A DNA stretch of 7,000 nt, from contig CAZIDL010000097.1 in the NCBI GenBank assembly GCA_964537825.1, positions 1-7,000 on the forward strand, written 5' to 3'. Source of the DNA: CAZIDL01 sp964537825. GTDB lineage: Bacteria > Bacteroidota > Bacteroidia > Flavobacteriales_D > CAYVSK01. The notes beneath the pieces are model-generated. The model saw only the letters and a program-made list of their open reading frames with translations. It had not been told where the DNA came from and searched no databases. The first letter of the stretch is position 1. Every line of letters starts with the position of its first letter. Of the stretch, positions 1 to 6,064 are shown in pieces. Both the position numbers and the translations under genes were made by a program.

Positions 1-272
1 AAGCTTTCGATGTAATCGTTCATCCGGTTGAACATTCGCAGGAAGGTGGATTTCCCACATCCGGAAGGCCCGATGAAAGCGGTCACCGCGTTCGCCTCGA
101 TCTTCATATCGATGTCCTTGAGGGCATGGAAGTCCCCATAATAAACGTCCAGATTGGAGGCTTCCATCTTGATCTCTTTTTCGTCGGGCATGGCGTAAGG
201 GGTTTGCTTAGCGCTGGGGGAGCTGTCCTGTGTCGGACGGCTGCTCTCTTGTGCAATGTTCTCCATCTTCAT
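1..272 (-). CDS. pstB: Phosphate ABC transporter ATP-binding protein PstB (partial, N-terminal 90 residues)
   Basis: This is the cytoplasmic ATPase subunit that powers phosphate import through the PstC-PstA channel. Only the first 90 codons are visible; the gene continues past the left edge, so the Q-loop, signature and Walker B motifs cannot be judged. The reading starts MKMENIAQ, has a polar leader of about 35 residues, then the family segment LDVYYGDFHALKDI and Walker A GPSGCGKS at about residues 68-75, followed by FLRMFNRMND, typical of PstB. The leader is longer than in E. coli PstB. The ATG at 272 overlaps the pstA stop as ATGA, which suggests translational coupling. A second ATG two codons on (266) lies 6 nt after a GGAGG and may be the true start. 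A phoU gene often follows pstB but would lie outside the window. Family assignment is near certain; the exact start is not. Confidence 0.97.
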   Translation of the reverse strand, partial: MKMENIAQESSRPTQDSSPSAKQTPYAMPDEKEIKMEASNLDVYYGDFHALKDIDMKIEANAVTAFIGPSGCGKSTFLRMFNRMNDYIES

Positions 273-1126
273 CCTCCGAGGCTTTTTTGCCATTTGTTCC
301 TGAGGTAAACAGCGATGCCGTTCATGAGAAAGGTGATCCCGAGCAGCACGATGATGCCGGCCGCTGCATTCGTCACGAACGCGTGTTGGGGACGGCTCAC
401 CCAATTGAAGATCTGGATGGGAAGGACGGTGTACTGGTCCATGGGTCCTTGTGGAGTGAAAGGTACATAAGCGAGCGCACCCACGACGATAAGAGGGGCT
501 GTCTCTCCAACGGCCCTGGATATAGCGAGGATCACTCCGGTAAGGATGCCCCCGATCGAAGATGGGAGCACTTGCTTCCAAATGGTCTGCCATTTAGAAG
601 CACCCAGAGCCCTGGAACCGTCCCTGATCGACTGAGGAACAGCTGATACGGCCTCTCTCGTGGCAACGATGATGATCGGCAGGATCAGTAAGGACAAAGT
701 AAGGCTGCCTGCGAGGATGCTGTTCCCGAAGTTGAGGATGCGGACGAAGATCTCGAGTCCCAAAAGCCCGTATATCACGGAAGGCACACCCGCCAGGTTG
801 GCGATGTTGATCTCGAGGAAACGGGCGAACCAACTGTTCTTCTGGTACTCTTCAAGGTAGACGCCAGCTCCTACACCTAGCGGGAAAGCAAAAAGGGTCG
901 TGAACCCCATGATCCAAAGGGTTCCGATCCAAGCGGTATAGATCCCTGAATTCTTCGGATCCCGGGATGGAAGGTCCATCAAGAAGCTCCAGTCGATCCG
1001 GGTGAATCCCATCCAAAGGACTTGGATCAGGAAGATCGCTAGCAGGATCAGACCGATGAAGGTGCAGAAGACCCCTAGGACCTGGAAGGCCTTGTCCTGG
1101 AGCCGGTTCTTGCGAGCATTATTCAT
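269..1126 (-). CDS. pstA: Phosphate ABC transporter permease PstA
   Basis: PstA is one of the two inner-membrane permease subunits of the high-affinity phosphate importer and pairs with PstC. The 285-residue product is close to the usual family length. It shows about six hydrophobic segments (roughly residues 16-37, 64-90, 108-130, 136-158, 190-218 and 250-275). The cytoplasmic EAA loop, which docks PstB, is visible as EAVSAVPQSIRDGSRALGAS (about 158-177), and ISRAVGETAPL (202-212) is a PstA hallmark. The start ATG lies inside the end of pstC (8-nt overlap), with AGGAG four nucleotides upstream. The stop shares bases with the pstB start. Co-transcription with pstS-C-B under phosphate control is inferred from this packing. 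PstA rather than PstC is chosen from the GETAPL form of the motif and its position before pstB. Confidence 0.97.
   Translation of the reverse strand: MNNARKNRLQDKAFQVLGVFCTFIGLILLAIFLIQVLWMGFTRIDWSFLMDLPSRDPKNSGIYTAWIGTLWIMGFTTLFAFPLGVGAGVYLEEYQKNSWFARFLEINIANLAGVPSVIYGLLGLEIFVRILNFGNSILAGSLTLSLLILPIIIVATREAVSAVPQSIRDGSRALGASKWQTIWKQVLPSSIGGILTGVILAISRAVGETAPLIVVGALAYVPFTPQGPMDQYTVLPIQIFNWVSRPQHAFVTNAAAGIIVLLGITFLMNGIAVYLRNKWQKSLGG
273..277 (-). promoter_or_regulatory. Shine-Dalgarno-like GGAGG before pstB
   Basis: GGAGG on the minus strand abuts the ATG at 272 with no spacer, which is too close for normal initiation there. It is 6 nt from the ATG at 266, a good spacing. If ribosomes use this site, PstB starts at MENIAQ rather than MKMENIAQ. 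Many Bacteroidota depend little on Shine-Dalgarno pairing, so this favours the second ATG without proving it. Confidence 0.4.
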
Positions 1127-1991
1127 ATTGCTCCTGGTAGCGTTTCTTGATCCAGTAGCTGATGCTGTTCAGGATGAAAGTGAAGACGAAAAGCGTGATC
1201 CCGGCGGCGAAGATCGTGTTGTATTCGATCGTTCCGTGGGGAACATCCCCTTTGCTCACTTTCACGATATATGCGGTGATGGTCTCGATGGGAACCGTGG
1301 GGTCCATGGTCATCGTAGGCTGGTGACCAGCGGCGATGGCTACGATCATGGTCTCCCCGATGGCTCTCGATATAGCCAGAATAGCTGAAACGACGATCCC
1401 GGATGAAGCGGCCGGCACGGTGACCTTGAAAGCGGTCTGAAATCGGGTCGAACCCATCCCATATGAAGCCTCCCGCAAGGAATCAGGAACGGAATGAAGA
1501 GCGTCTTCGCTCAGGGAGGAGACGAACGGGATGATCATGATACCCATTACGAGCCCTGCCGATAAGGCATTAAAGCTCGAAATGTCTATAAAGCCTTTCA
1601 GGAATGGAGTGACGAAGTTAAGGGCGAAGAACCCGTAAACGACGGTCGGAATGGCCGCCAGGATCTCCAGCAACGGTTTGATGCTCTTTCGAAAGCCGGG
1701 GAACGCGTATTCGTTCAGATAAACGGCGATGACCGACCCGATGGGAAGTGCTACGCCGATGGCGATGAAAGAGGTCAGGAAGGTGCCTGATAGGAGGGGT
1801 AGGATCCCGAAATGCTTGTCCTGGAAGAGCGGGGTCCATTGGGTATCCGTGAAGAACTCTACGATGGAGACTTCTTGAAAGAAGTCCACTGCCTGGACCA
1901 ATAGGATGAGCAGGATCCCAAGGGTGGTCAGGATGGTGATCGAGGCGCAAAAGGCCAATAAGCGCTCGATGATCTTCTCCTTCCACCGCAT
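1119..1991 (-). CDS. pstC: Phosphate ABC transporter permease PstC
   Basis: PstC is the second permease subunit; with PstA it forms the transmembrane path for phosphate delivered by PstS. The product has 290 residues, slightly short of E. coli PstC but normal for the family. Hydrophobic segments lie near residues 12-36, 66-92, 106-130, 142-160, 195-222 and 258-280. The EAA loop reads EDALHSVPDSLREASYGMGS (about 162-181), and AISRAIGETMIVAIAAG (206-222) carries the PstC-type GETM signature. AAIPTVVYGFFAL (112-124) is also typical. The gene begins 21 nt after pstS and ends inside pstA (QYE-stop over the pstA ATG). A GGAGG sits only 1 nt from the ATG at 1991, oddly close, yet no better in-frame start exists before the first membrane helix. 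Confidence 0.97.
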   Translation of the reverse strand: MRWKEKIIERLLAFCASITILTTLGILLILLVQAVDFFQEVSIVEFFTDTQWTPLFQDKHFGILPLLSGTFLTSFIAIGVALPIGSVIAVYLNEYAFPGFRKSIKPLLEILAAIPTVVYGFFALNFVTPFLKGFIDISSFNALSAGLVMGIMIIPFVSSLSEDALHSVPDSLREASYGMGSTRFQTAFKVTVPAASSGIVVSAILAISRAIGETMIVAIAAGHQPTMTMDPTVPIETITAYIVKVSKGDVPHGTIEYNTIFAAGITLFVFTFILNSISYWIKKRYQEQYE

Positions 1992-2012
1992 GCCTCCGGG
2001 TCGTTCTTCGGA

Positions 2013-2966
2013 TCAGCTCCCTTTTCCTTCCGTTCCTTTTTCGAACCCGGAAGTCCATTCCTTGAAGGTCTTGAGCTCTTCCTTATAGGCAGATGAGCTC
2101 ATGGGAAAGTACCCGGCATCTTCCGCGAGGTTCGAAGCGTTCTTGAGGTAATATTTCACAAAATCCCGCACATAGGGTTCTTTGGCCGAAGCTTTACGGA
2201 CGTAGATGAACAAAGGCCGCGTTAGGGGGGTGTAAGACCTCTTGGAAATGGTCTTTTTGGAAGGATAGATCCCTCCGTTGCCATCATCCACTGCCACGAG
2301 CTTGAGTTTACCCTTGTTCTCTTGATAATACGAGTAACCGAAGAAACCGAGGCCGTATTTTTCTCCTGCCACTCCTTGAACAAGGGTGTTGTCGTCCTCG
2401 CTGGAGGTATAATCGCCCCGGCTCGCTCCGGACTCCCCTACAATGACCTTGGTGAAATAATCGTAGGTCCCGGATTGGACGCCCGGTCCGTAGAGCTGGA
2501 TCGGTTTATTCGGCCAACTTTCCCTTACATCGCTCCATTTCTTCACCTTTTGTTGAGCTTTGGGCTCCCAGATCTTCTTCAGTTCCTGGACGCTTATGGT
2601 GTCCAGCCAATCGTTCTCCGGGTTTACGCAGACCGCCATCCCGTCATAGGCGACTTTAAACTCCTTGTATTCGATCCCGTTCTTCTGACAGAGTTTCTTT
2701 TCTTGAGATTTGATCGGCCTCGAAGCATCGTTGATGTCGGTTTGCCCCCTCGCGAACTGTTTGAATCCTCCACCCGTGCCGGAAGCACCGATCGTAATGG
2801 AAGTTCTTGGAGCCTCTTTACGATATTCCTCGACCACGGCCTCCGAAATGGGATAAACCGTGCTCGAACCATCGATCTTGATCCGCTTGCGCTCTCCTCC
2901 GCAAGCTGAGAGGATCAGAACGCTACAAACGATAGAGATATTGATTCCCTTGTAAATCCTCCTCAT
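2013..2966 (-). CDS. pstS: Phosphate-binding lipoprotein PstS
   Basis: This is the periplasmic substrate-binding subunit that captures orthophosphate and hands it to PstC-PstA. The 317-residue precursor has a lipoprotein signal, with basic MRRIYKG, a hydrophobic stretch and the lipobox LSAC, so Cys22 would be lipidated. The phosphate-binding loops are recognisable: DGSSTVYPISEA (from residue 32), GASGTGGGFKQF (60-71), the NDASRPI segment (79-85) and SGTYDYF (165-171). GLGFFGYSYY is also typical of the PstS-like fold. The residues after Cys22 (GGERKR) are not acidic, so a periplasm-facing anchor is more likely than surface display; this is inference. It is first in the pst operon, and a Pho-box-like direct repeat lies about 90 nt upstream. 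The ATG at 2966 is chosen because it directly begins the signal peptide. Confidence 0.97.
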   Translation of the reverse strand: MRRIYKGINISIVCSVLILSACGGERKRIKIDGSSTVYPISEAVVEEYRKEAPRTSITIGASGTGGGFKQFARGQTDINDASRPIKSQEKKLCQKNGIEYKEFKVAYDGMAVCVNPENDWLDTISVQELKKIWEPKAQQKVKKWSDVRESWPNKPIQLYGPGVQSGTYDYFTKVIVGESGASRGDYTSSEDDNTLVQGVAGEKYGLGFFGYSYYQENKGKLKLVAVDDGNGGIYPSKKTISKRSYTPLTRPLFIYVRKASAKEPYVRDFVKYYLKNASNLAEDAGYFPMSSSAYKEELKTFKEWTSGFEKGTEGKGS

Positions 2967-3017
2967 GGTTCCTGAGGCTTCTTCGGTTCGATCCTTGTGT
3001 TAGCTCCGCTAAGGTCG

Positions 3018-3025
3018 TAAAATTA
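3018..3025 (-). promoter_or_regulatory. Weak candidate -7 element for the pst operon
   Basis: On the minus strand this reads TAATTTTA, one mismatch from the Bacteroidota -7 consensus TAnnTTTG, about 52 nt before the pstS start. No convincing TTTG-like -33 element lies at the usual distance. An activated promoter such as a PhoB-dependent one would not need a good -33, and the Pho-box-like repeat ends about 30 nt upstream. The AT-rich octamer could also occur by chance. Confidence 0.3.
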
Positions 3026-3055
3026 AAGCAAGGCGATCGGGATAAGGGAAGGGCA

Positions 3056-3074
3056 TTATTAAGCTTTTATTAAG
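3056..3074 (-). promoter_or_regulatory. Candidate Pho box: 8-bp direct repeat with 11-bp period
   Basis: On the minus strand the sequence is CTTAATAA-AAG-CTTAATAA: two identical octamers (plus-strand 3056-3063 and 3067-3074) whose starts are 11 bp apart. PhoB/PhoP-type response regulators bind tandem direct repeats with an 11-bp period, and TTAA-cored half-sites are known from other phyla. Its position about 90 nt upstream of pstS fits activation of the phosphate operon under phosphate limitation. The repeat is read directly; the regulator is inferred and its gene is not in the window. The same spacer also serves the divergent plus-strand gene, so a role there is possible. Confidence 0.5.
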
Positions 3075-3102
3075 AAAGGAGAGCATCGTTTCCTGCGATC
3101 CC

Positions 3103-3110
3103 TATCTTTG
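3103..3110 (+). promoter_or_regulatory. -7 promoter element (TATCTTTG) for the msrC-lipoprotein unit
   Basis: TATCTTTG matches the Bacteroidota -7 consensus TAnnTTTG at every fixed position. It lies about 28 nt before the ATG at 3138, so transcription would begin near 3115-3118 and give a leader of roughly 20 nt. A -33 TTTG is not clear; the nearest T-run (3089-3091) is too close. The element contains the upstream in-frame TTG at 3108, which would then not be transcribed and cannot be the start codon. Confidence 0.5.
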
Positions 3111-3137
3111 GTCTTGAACGGGGTAAAAACCGCTCAA

Positions 3138-3605
3138 ATGGAAGCTAGCACGACGTTAAGGACCGATGAGCTCCTCGCTCGGATCGAGGCTTTGATCCGG
3201 GATGAGAGCGATCCCACCGCAAAGATGGCCAACCTCGTAGCCGAACTTCATCACGGGAGGAACTATTTTTGGACCGGCTGGTACCGCGTCGTGAATGGGG
3301 AACTCATTCTTGGTCCATTTCAAGGCCCGACCGCTTGCACGCGGATCCAAATGGGCAAAGGAGTGTGTGGGAGTGCCTGGCAACGCGACGAGGTCCTGGT
3401 CGTTCCGGACGTTGAAGCGTTTCCGGGACATATCGCATGCGATCCACGTTCCCGCTCCGAGATCGTACTTCCGGTCCATGGTGCCGATGGTGAAGTGGTC
3501 GCAGTACTCGATATCGATAGCGAACAAAAGGATGCTTTTGGCCCTGAGGAAAAGGATCTTCTGGAGGCATTGGTCCGGAACATCGAACCATTGGCCCTCC
3601 CGTGA
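3138..3605 (+). CDS. msrC: Free methionine-(R)-sulfoxide reductase (GAF-domain, fRMsr/MsrC)
   Basis: This cytoplasmic enzyme reduces free L-methionine-(R)-sulfoxide to methionine, using thioredoxin-type reductant, as part of oxidative damage repair. The 155-residue product is a single GAF domain. Family landmarks are visible: NYFWTGWYRV, LILGPFQGPTACTRI, GKGVCGSAW, VVPDVEAFPGHIACD, SEIVLPV and VLDIDSE. Three cysteines at residues 67, 77 and 101 (counting from the ATG at 3138) keep the 10 and 24 residue spacing of the E. coli enzyme, so it should be catalytically competent. An in-frame TTG at 3108 would add ten residues, but a -7 promoter element overlaps it and the N-terminus from Met 3138 fits the family length. 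The stop overlaps the GTG of the next gene (GTGA), so the two are probably co-translated. The pst operon is divergent. Confidence 0.93.
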   Translation: MEASTTLRTDELLARIEALIRDESDPTAKMANLVAELHHGRNYFWTGWYRVVNGELILGPFQGPTACTRIQMGKGVCGSAWQRDEVLVVPDVEAFPGHIACDPRSRSEIVLPVHGADGEVVAVLDIDSEQKDAFGPEEKDLLEALVRNIEPLALP

Positions 3606-5230
3606 GGCGCCTTCTCGTCCTCATAAGCCTCATCCTTTTGCTGGTCCACCTTCAACATTGTGCTCAGGTTCGACCACCGAGTGGGGGACCGAAGGACAAG
3701 GAAGCCCCTAAGGTGGTCCAGGCGGTTCCTGCTAATGGATCTACGGAGTTCGGGAGCAAAAGCTTCGTTCTGAAATTCGACGAGTACGTTCGAACGCGTC
3801 GGATGGATCAGGAATTGATCGTTTCTCCTCCCCTGAAAGAGGACCCGAAGATCACTGTGAAGGGAAAGGAGTTGATCGTAAAGTGGGATGAAAAGCTGAA
3901 GCCCGATCAGACCTATTCCTTTCGCTTCGGGAACTCCGTTCAGGACATCACAGAGGGGAACGTTGCCCGGAATCTGGTCTATGCTTTTTCCACCGGTGAT
4001 CATCTGGACAGCCTTCACTTCCAGGGAAAGCTCGTGGACGCTCGAACGATGGAGCCGGTCAATGGAGCCCTTGCCATGCTCTACCGGGAAAAGGCCGATT
4101 CGGTTCCCCGGACCCGTCGCCCCTATTATTTCTCTGAGACGGACCAAAAAGGCCGATTCGACATCCCCTACCTGGCTGATGGTCGCTACAAATTTTTCGC
4201 CCTAAAGGATCAGAACCGGAATTACCGTTTCGATCTGCCCAATGAAGCGATCGGCTTCCTCGAGGGATCGGTCCGTCCCTATCCGGCCGATTCTACTGGA
4301 GAAACGCTGGTCAGACTCTTTGTGGAAGAACGGAAAGAGCAGTTCGTGGAGGAGCATAACATCGGACCCGGAAGGGCTTTTTTCAAACTGAAGCGCGGAG
4401 CGGAAAAGGTGGATCTCATTTCTCCGGGTGATAGTGTGCTCCCCTGGGATCATCTGAAGCTCCACAGAAGTGGTTCCGATTCGGTGACCTATTGGTTCCC
4501 GGACCATGAAATGCCCGATTCCACCGAACTGATCCTGCGAGCGGACACGCGTGTTCTGGATACTTTTCTTGTGCGGAATAGGCGCGGAATATGGGAGAAG
4601 GACAGCACCCTGGACCTGAAGCAGTCTTTCCAGGGACCTCTTGATCTGAACGAACCCGCTGCTTTTGGAACGAGCCATCCGTTGCACCGCCTCGATACTT
4701 CCGCGATCTTAACCGTGAGCGACAGTGACACGGTGGACCTTGACCCCTCGCTGGAGGGACCCGTACATCGAAGGATGGTCCTGAAAAGGAGAGAAGCTTT
4801 TAAAAACGACCTTTCGCTCACCCTTTTACCAGGTGCTTTGATAGACACCTTCGGCCGGCGTAATACCGATACCCTTCGCTTTTCTTTCTCCATTCGGGCG
4901 GAGGATCATTACGGTCAGCTCGATCTCTTGTTGAAAATGCACGACAGCATTCCCGAACAGGTGATCCTACGCCTTCTCGATAAGGGAGGGAATACCGTGC
5001 GGAAGCGGGTCGACAGTACGGGGCAGAGGATCCGTTTCCTTTATTTACAGCCTGGACCGATCCGGCTCGAGCTCATCCTGGACAAGATTTCGAACGGGCA
5101 TTGGGATCCCGGGGAATATCCCGTGCGCCAAGCGGAGCCGGTGCATTTTTATCCGGATACGGTGAAGATCCGCTCCAATTGGGAGCAAAAGATCGAGTGG
5201 AAGGGGATCGGGAATGGGGGCAAACCCTGA
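3602..5230 (+). CDS. Bacteroidota lipoprotein with N-terminal Big_5 Ig-like domain
   Basis: This is a 542-residue exported lipoprotein of unknown molecular role, of the kind annotated in Bacteroidota as Ig-like domain-containing protein. The signal peptide is MRRLLVLISLILLLVHLQHC, with the likely lipidated cysteine at residue 20, followed by the hallmark PPSGGPKDKEAP. Residues about 33-132 form a Big_5 (SbsA Ig-like) domain: PKVVQAVPANGST, FVLKFDEYV and a closing VYAFSTGD. Residues about 138-205 resemble a carboxypeptidase regulatory-like beta-sandwich (GKLVDARTMEPVNGA, GRYKFFALKDQNRNYRFDLPNE). The rest is beta-rich, with no recognised enzyme motif, ending in DKISNGHWDPGEYP and a WEQKIEW tail, both usual for the family and implying a full-length protein. 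The GTG start at 3602 is required for the signal peptide and overlaps the previous stop. A structural or envelope-assembly role is inference. Confidence 0.85.
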   Translation: MRRLLVLISLILLLVHLQHCAQVRPPSGGPKDKEAPKVVQAVPANGSTEFGSKSFVLKFDEYVRTRRMDQELIVSPPLKEDPKITVKGKELIVKWDEKLKPDQTYSFRFGNSVQDITEGNVARNLVYAFSTGDHLDSLHFQGKLVDARTMEPVNGALAMLYREKADSVPRTRRPYYFSETDQKGRFDIPYLADGRYKFFALKDQNRNYRFDLPNEAIGFLEGSVRPYPADSTGETLVRLFVEERKEQFVEEHNIGPGRAFFKLKRGAEKVDLISPGDSVLPWDHLKLHRSGSDSVTYWFPDHEMPDSTELILRADTRVLDTFLVRNRRGIWEKDSTLDLKQSFQGPLDLNEPAAFGTSHPLHRLDTSAILTVSDSDTVDLDPSLEGPVHRRMVLKRREAFKNDLSLTLLPGALIDTFGRRNTDTLRFSFSIRAEDHYGQLDLLLKMHDSIPEQVILRLLDKGGNTVRKRVDSTGQRIRFLYLQPGPIRLELILDKISNGHWDPGEYPVRQAEPVHFYPDTVKIRSNWEQKIEWKGIGNGGKP

Positions 5231-5240
5231 ATCCCAATGC

Positions 5241-5280
5241 CGTAAGCTAGGGACAAGTCGCGACTTGTCCCTAGCTTACG
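5241..5280. repeat. Perfect 40-bp palindrome between convergent genes, possible bidirectional terminator
   Basis: The left half, cgtaagctagggacaagtcg, is followed at once by its exact reverse complement, giving 20 + 20 bp with no mismatch and no spacer. As RNA it could fold into an 18-bp stem with a CGCG tetraloop in either direction. It fills most of the 45-nt gap between the lipoprotein stop (5230) and the omega-amidase stop, and includes that stop codon (TAA, 5278-5276). Position suggests a shared terminator, but only TTT follows on the plus strand and no T-run follows on the minus strand, so a classic intrinsic terminator is not shown. A dispersed REP-like or MITE-like repeat is an alternative. 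Confidence 0.9.
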
Positions 5281-6061
5281 TTTCCAACCGGAAGCGATCC
5301 CGGTCCATTAGCACAGGGAACTTTTCCCGGAATTCGCTCAGATCGCTGGCGGATAAGGTGAGGGTGAAGCAGCTTTCTTCGAAGGGTTCGGGCGAATCGA
5401 TCGCATGGCCTTTTGGGTGGATCACAGCCGAATCGCCGGCGTAGGACATGCCCTTTCCATCTTCCCCGACCCGGTTCACCCCTACAACGTACACCTGGTT
5501 CTCGACAGCCCTAGCACGAAGCAGGGTTTGCCAAGCGTCGCGCCGGGGTTCGGGCCAATTGGCATTGCAGATCAGGAGGTCGTGGTCATCCTGGTTCCGC
5601 AGCCAAACTGGAAAGCGCAGATCGAAGCAGATGGACAGCTGAATGCGCCATCCCTTCCACTCGACGATACGGCGTTCCTGTCCAGGACTGTAATATCGGT
5701 CCTCCCCTGCAAAGCGGAACAGATGACGCTTGTCGTAAGTGGTGAACGCTCCGTCCGGAGGCATCCAGACCATTCGGTTGAAATAAGAACCCTGATCCTC
5801 TGTGATCATACTTCCGGCTACGACCTTTCCCGTTTCCCTGGCGATCTCTTCCATCCATCGGACGGTCCGTCCGTCCATCGGTTCCGCAAGCTCTGCGGAA
5901 TTCATCGAGAAACCGGTTGTGAACATTTCTGGAAGCACTACGATATCGCTCGGAGGGAGCTGCCGATGGAGCAATTCCCGGAAGTGTTCCAGGTTCTTGT
6001 TGATGTTCTCCCAATGAAGGGAGCTTTGAACGAGCGTGACCTTGAGGTCCTCCTCGGGCAT
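5276..6061 (-). CDS. Omega-amidase, nitrilase superfamily (YafV/NIT2-like)
   Basis: This carbon-nitrogen hydrolase most likely removes the amide from 2-oxoglutaramate or 2-oxosuccinamate, the omega-amides produced when glutamine or asparagine donates an amino group. The 261-residue product fits the usual length. The catalytic triad is visible as Glu45 (VVLPEMFTTGF), Lys111 (YDKRHLFRFAGE) and Cys145 (LSICFDLRFP), with the accessory Glu120. The YafV-type features are MFTTGFSMN, YFNRMVWM, NANWPEPRRDAW and the RARAVENQVYVVGVNRVG block. It begins 3 nt after the aminotransferase stop, with no evident Shine-Dalgarno, so it is probably translated from the same mRNA. That pairing supports omega-amidase over other nitrilase-family activities. 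Its last two coding bases and its TAA stop lie inside the 40-bp palindrome. Confidence 0.92.
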   Translation of the reverse strand: MPEEDLKVTLVQSSLHWENINKNLEHFRELLHRQLPPSDIVVLPEMFTTGFSMNSAELAEPMDGRTVRWMEEIARETGKVVAGSMITEDQGSYFNRMVWMPPDGAFTTYDKRHLFRFAGEDRYYSPGQERRIVEWKGWRIQLSICFDLRFPVWLRNQDDHDLLICNANWPEPRRDAWQTLLRARAVENQVYVVGVNRVGEDGKGMSYAGDSAVIHPKGHAIDSPEPFEESCFTLTLSASDLSEFREKFPVLMDRDRFRLET

Positions 6062-6064
6062 AGG

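Noticed and set aside
230..646. Plus-strand open frame of 138 codons across the pstB/pstA junction
   Set aside because: It is antisense to two well-supported genes and has a low-complexity, charged translation typical of a shadow frame.
2322..2909. Plus-strand open frame of 195 codons
   Set aside because: It is entirely antisense to pstS, whose motifs and signal peptide are clear, and its translation has no family features.
3108..3137. TTG-initiated N-terminal extension of the reductase
   Set aside because: The TTG falls within a -7 promoter element, and the ATG at 3138 gives a family-typical N-terminus.
2967..3137. Possible small RNA or riboswitch in the divergent spacer
   Set aside because: I saw no stable stem-loop, terminator or conserved aptamer pattern; the AT-rich part is explained by the candidate Pho box and promoter elements.
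3320..4147. Minus-strand open frame of 275 codons
   Set aside because: It lies antisense across the end of the methionine sulfoxide reductase and the start of the lipoprotein gene, both strongly supported, and its translation shows no recognisable domain or plausible start region.
4202..4687. Minus-strand open frame of 161 codons inside the lipoprotein gene
   Set aside because: The plus-strand frame is continuous with family motifs on both sides of this stretch, so the antisense frame is a by-product of its composition.
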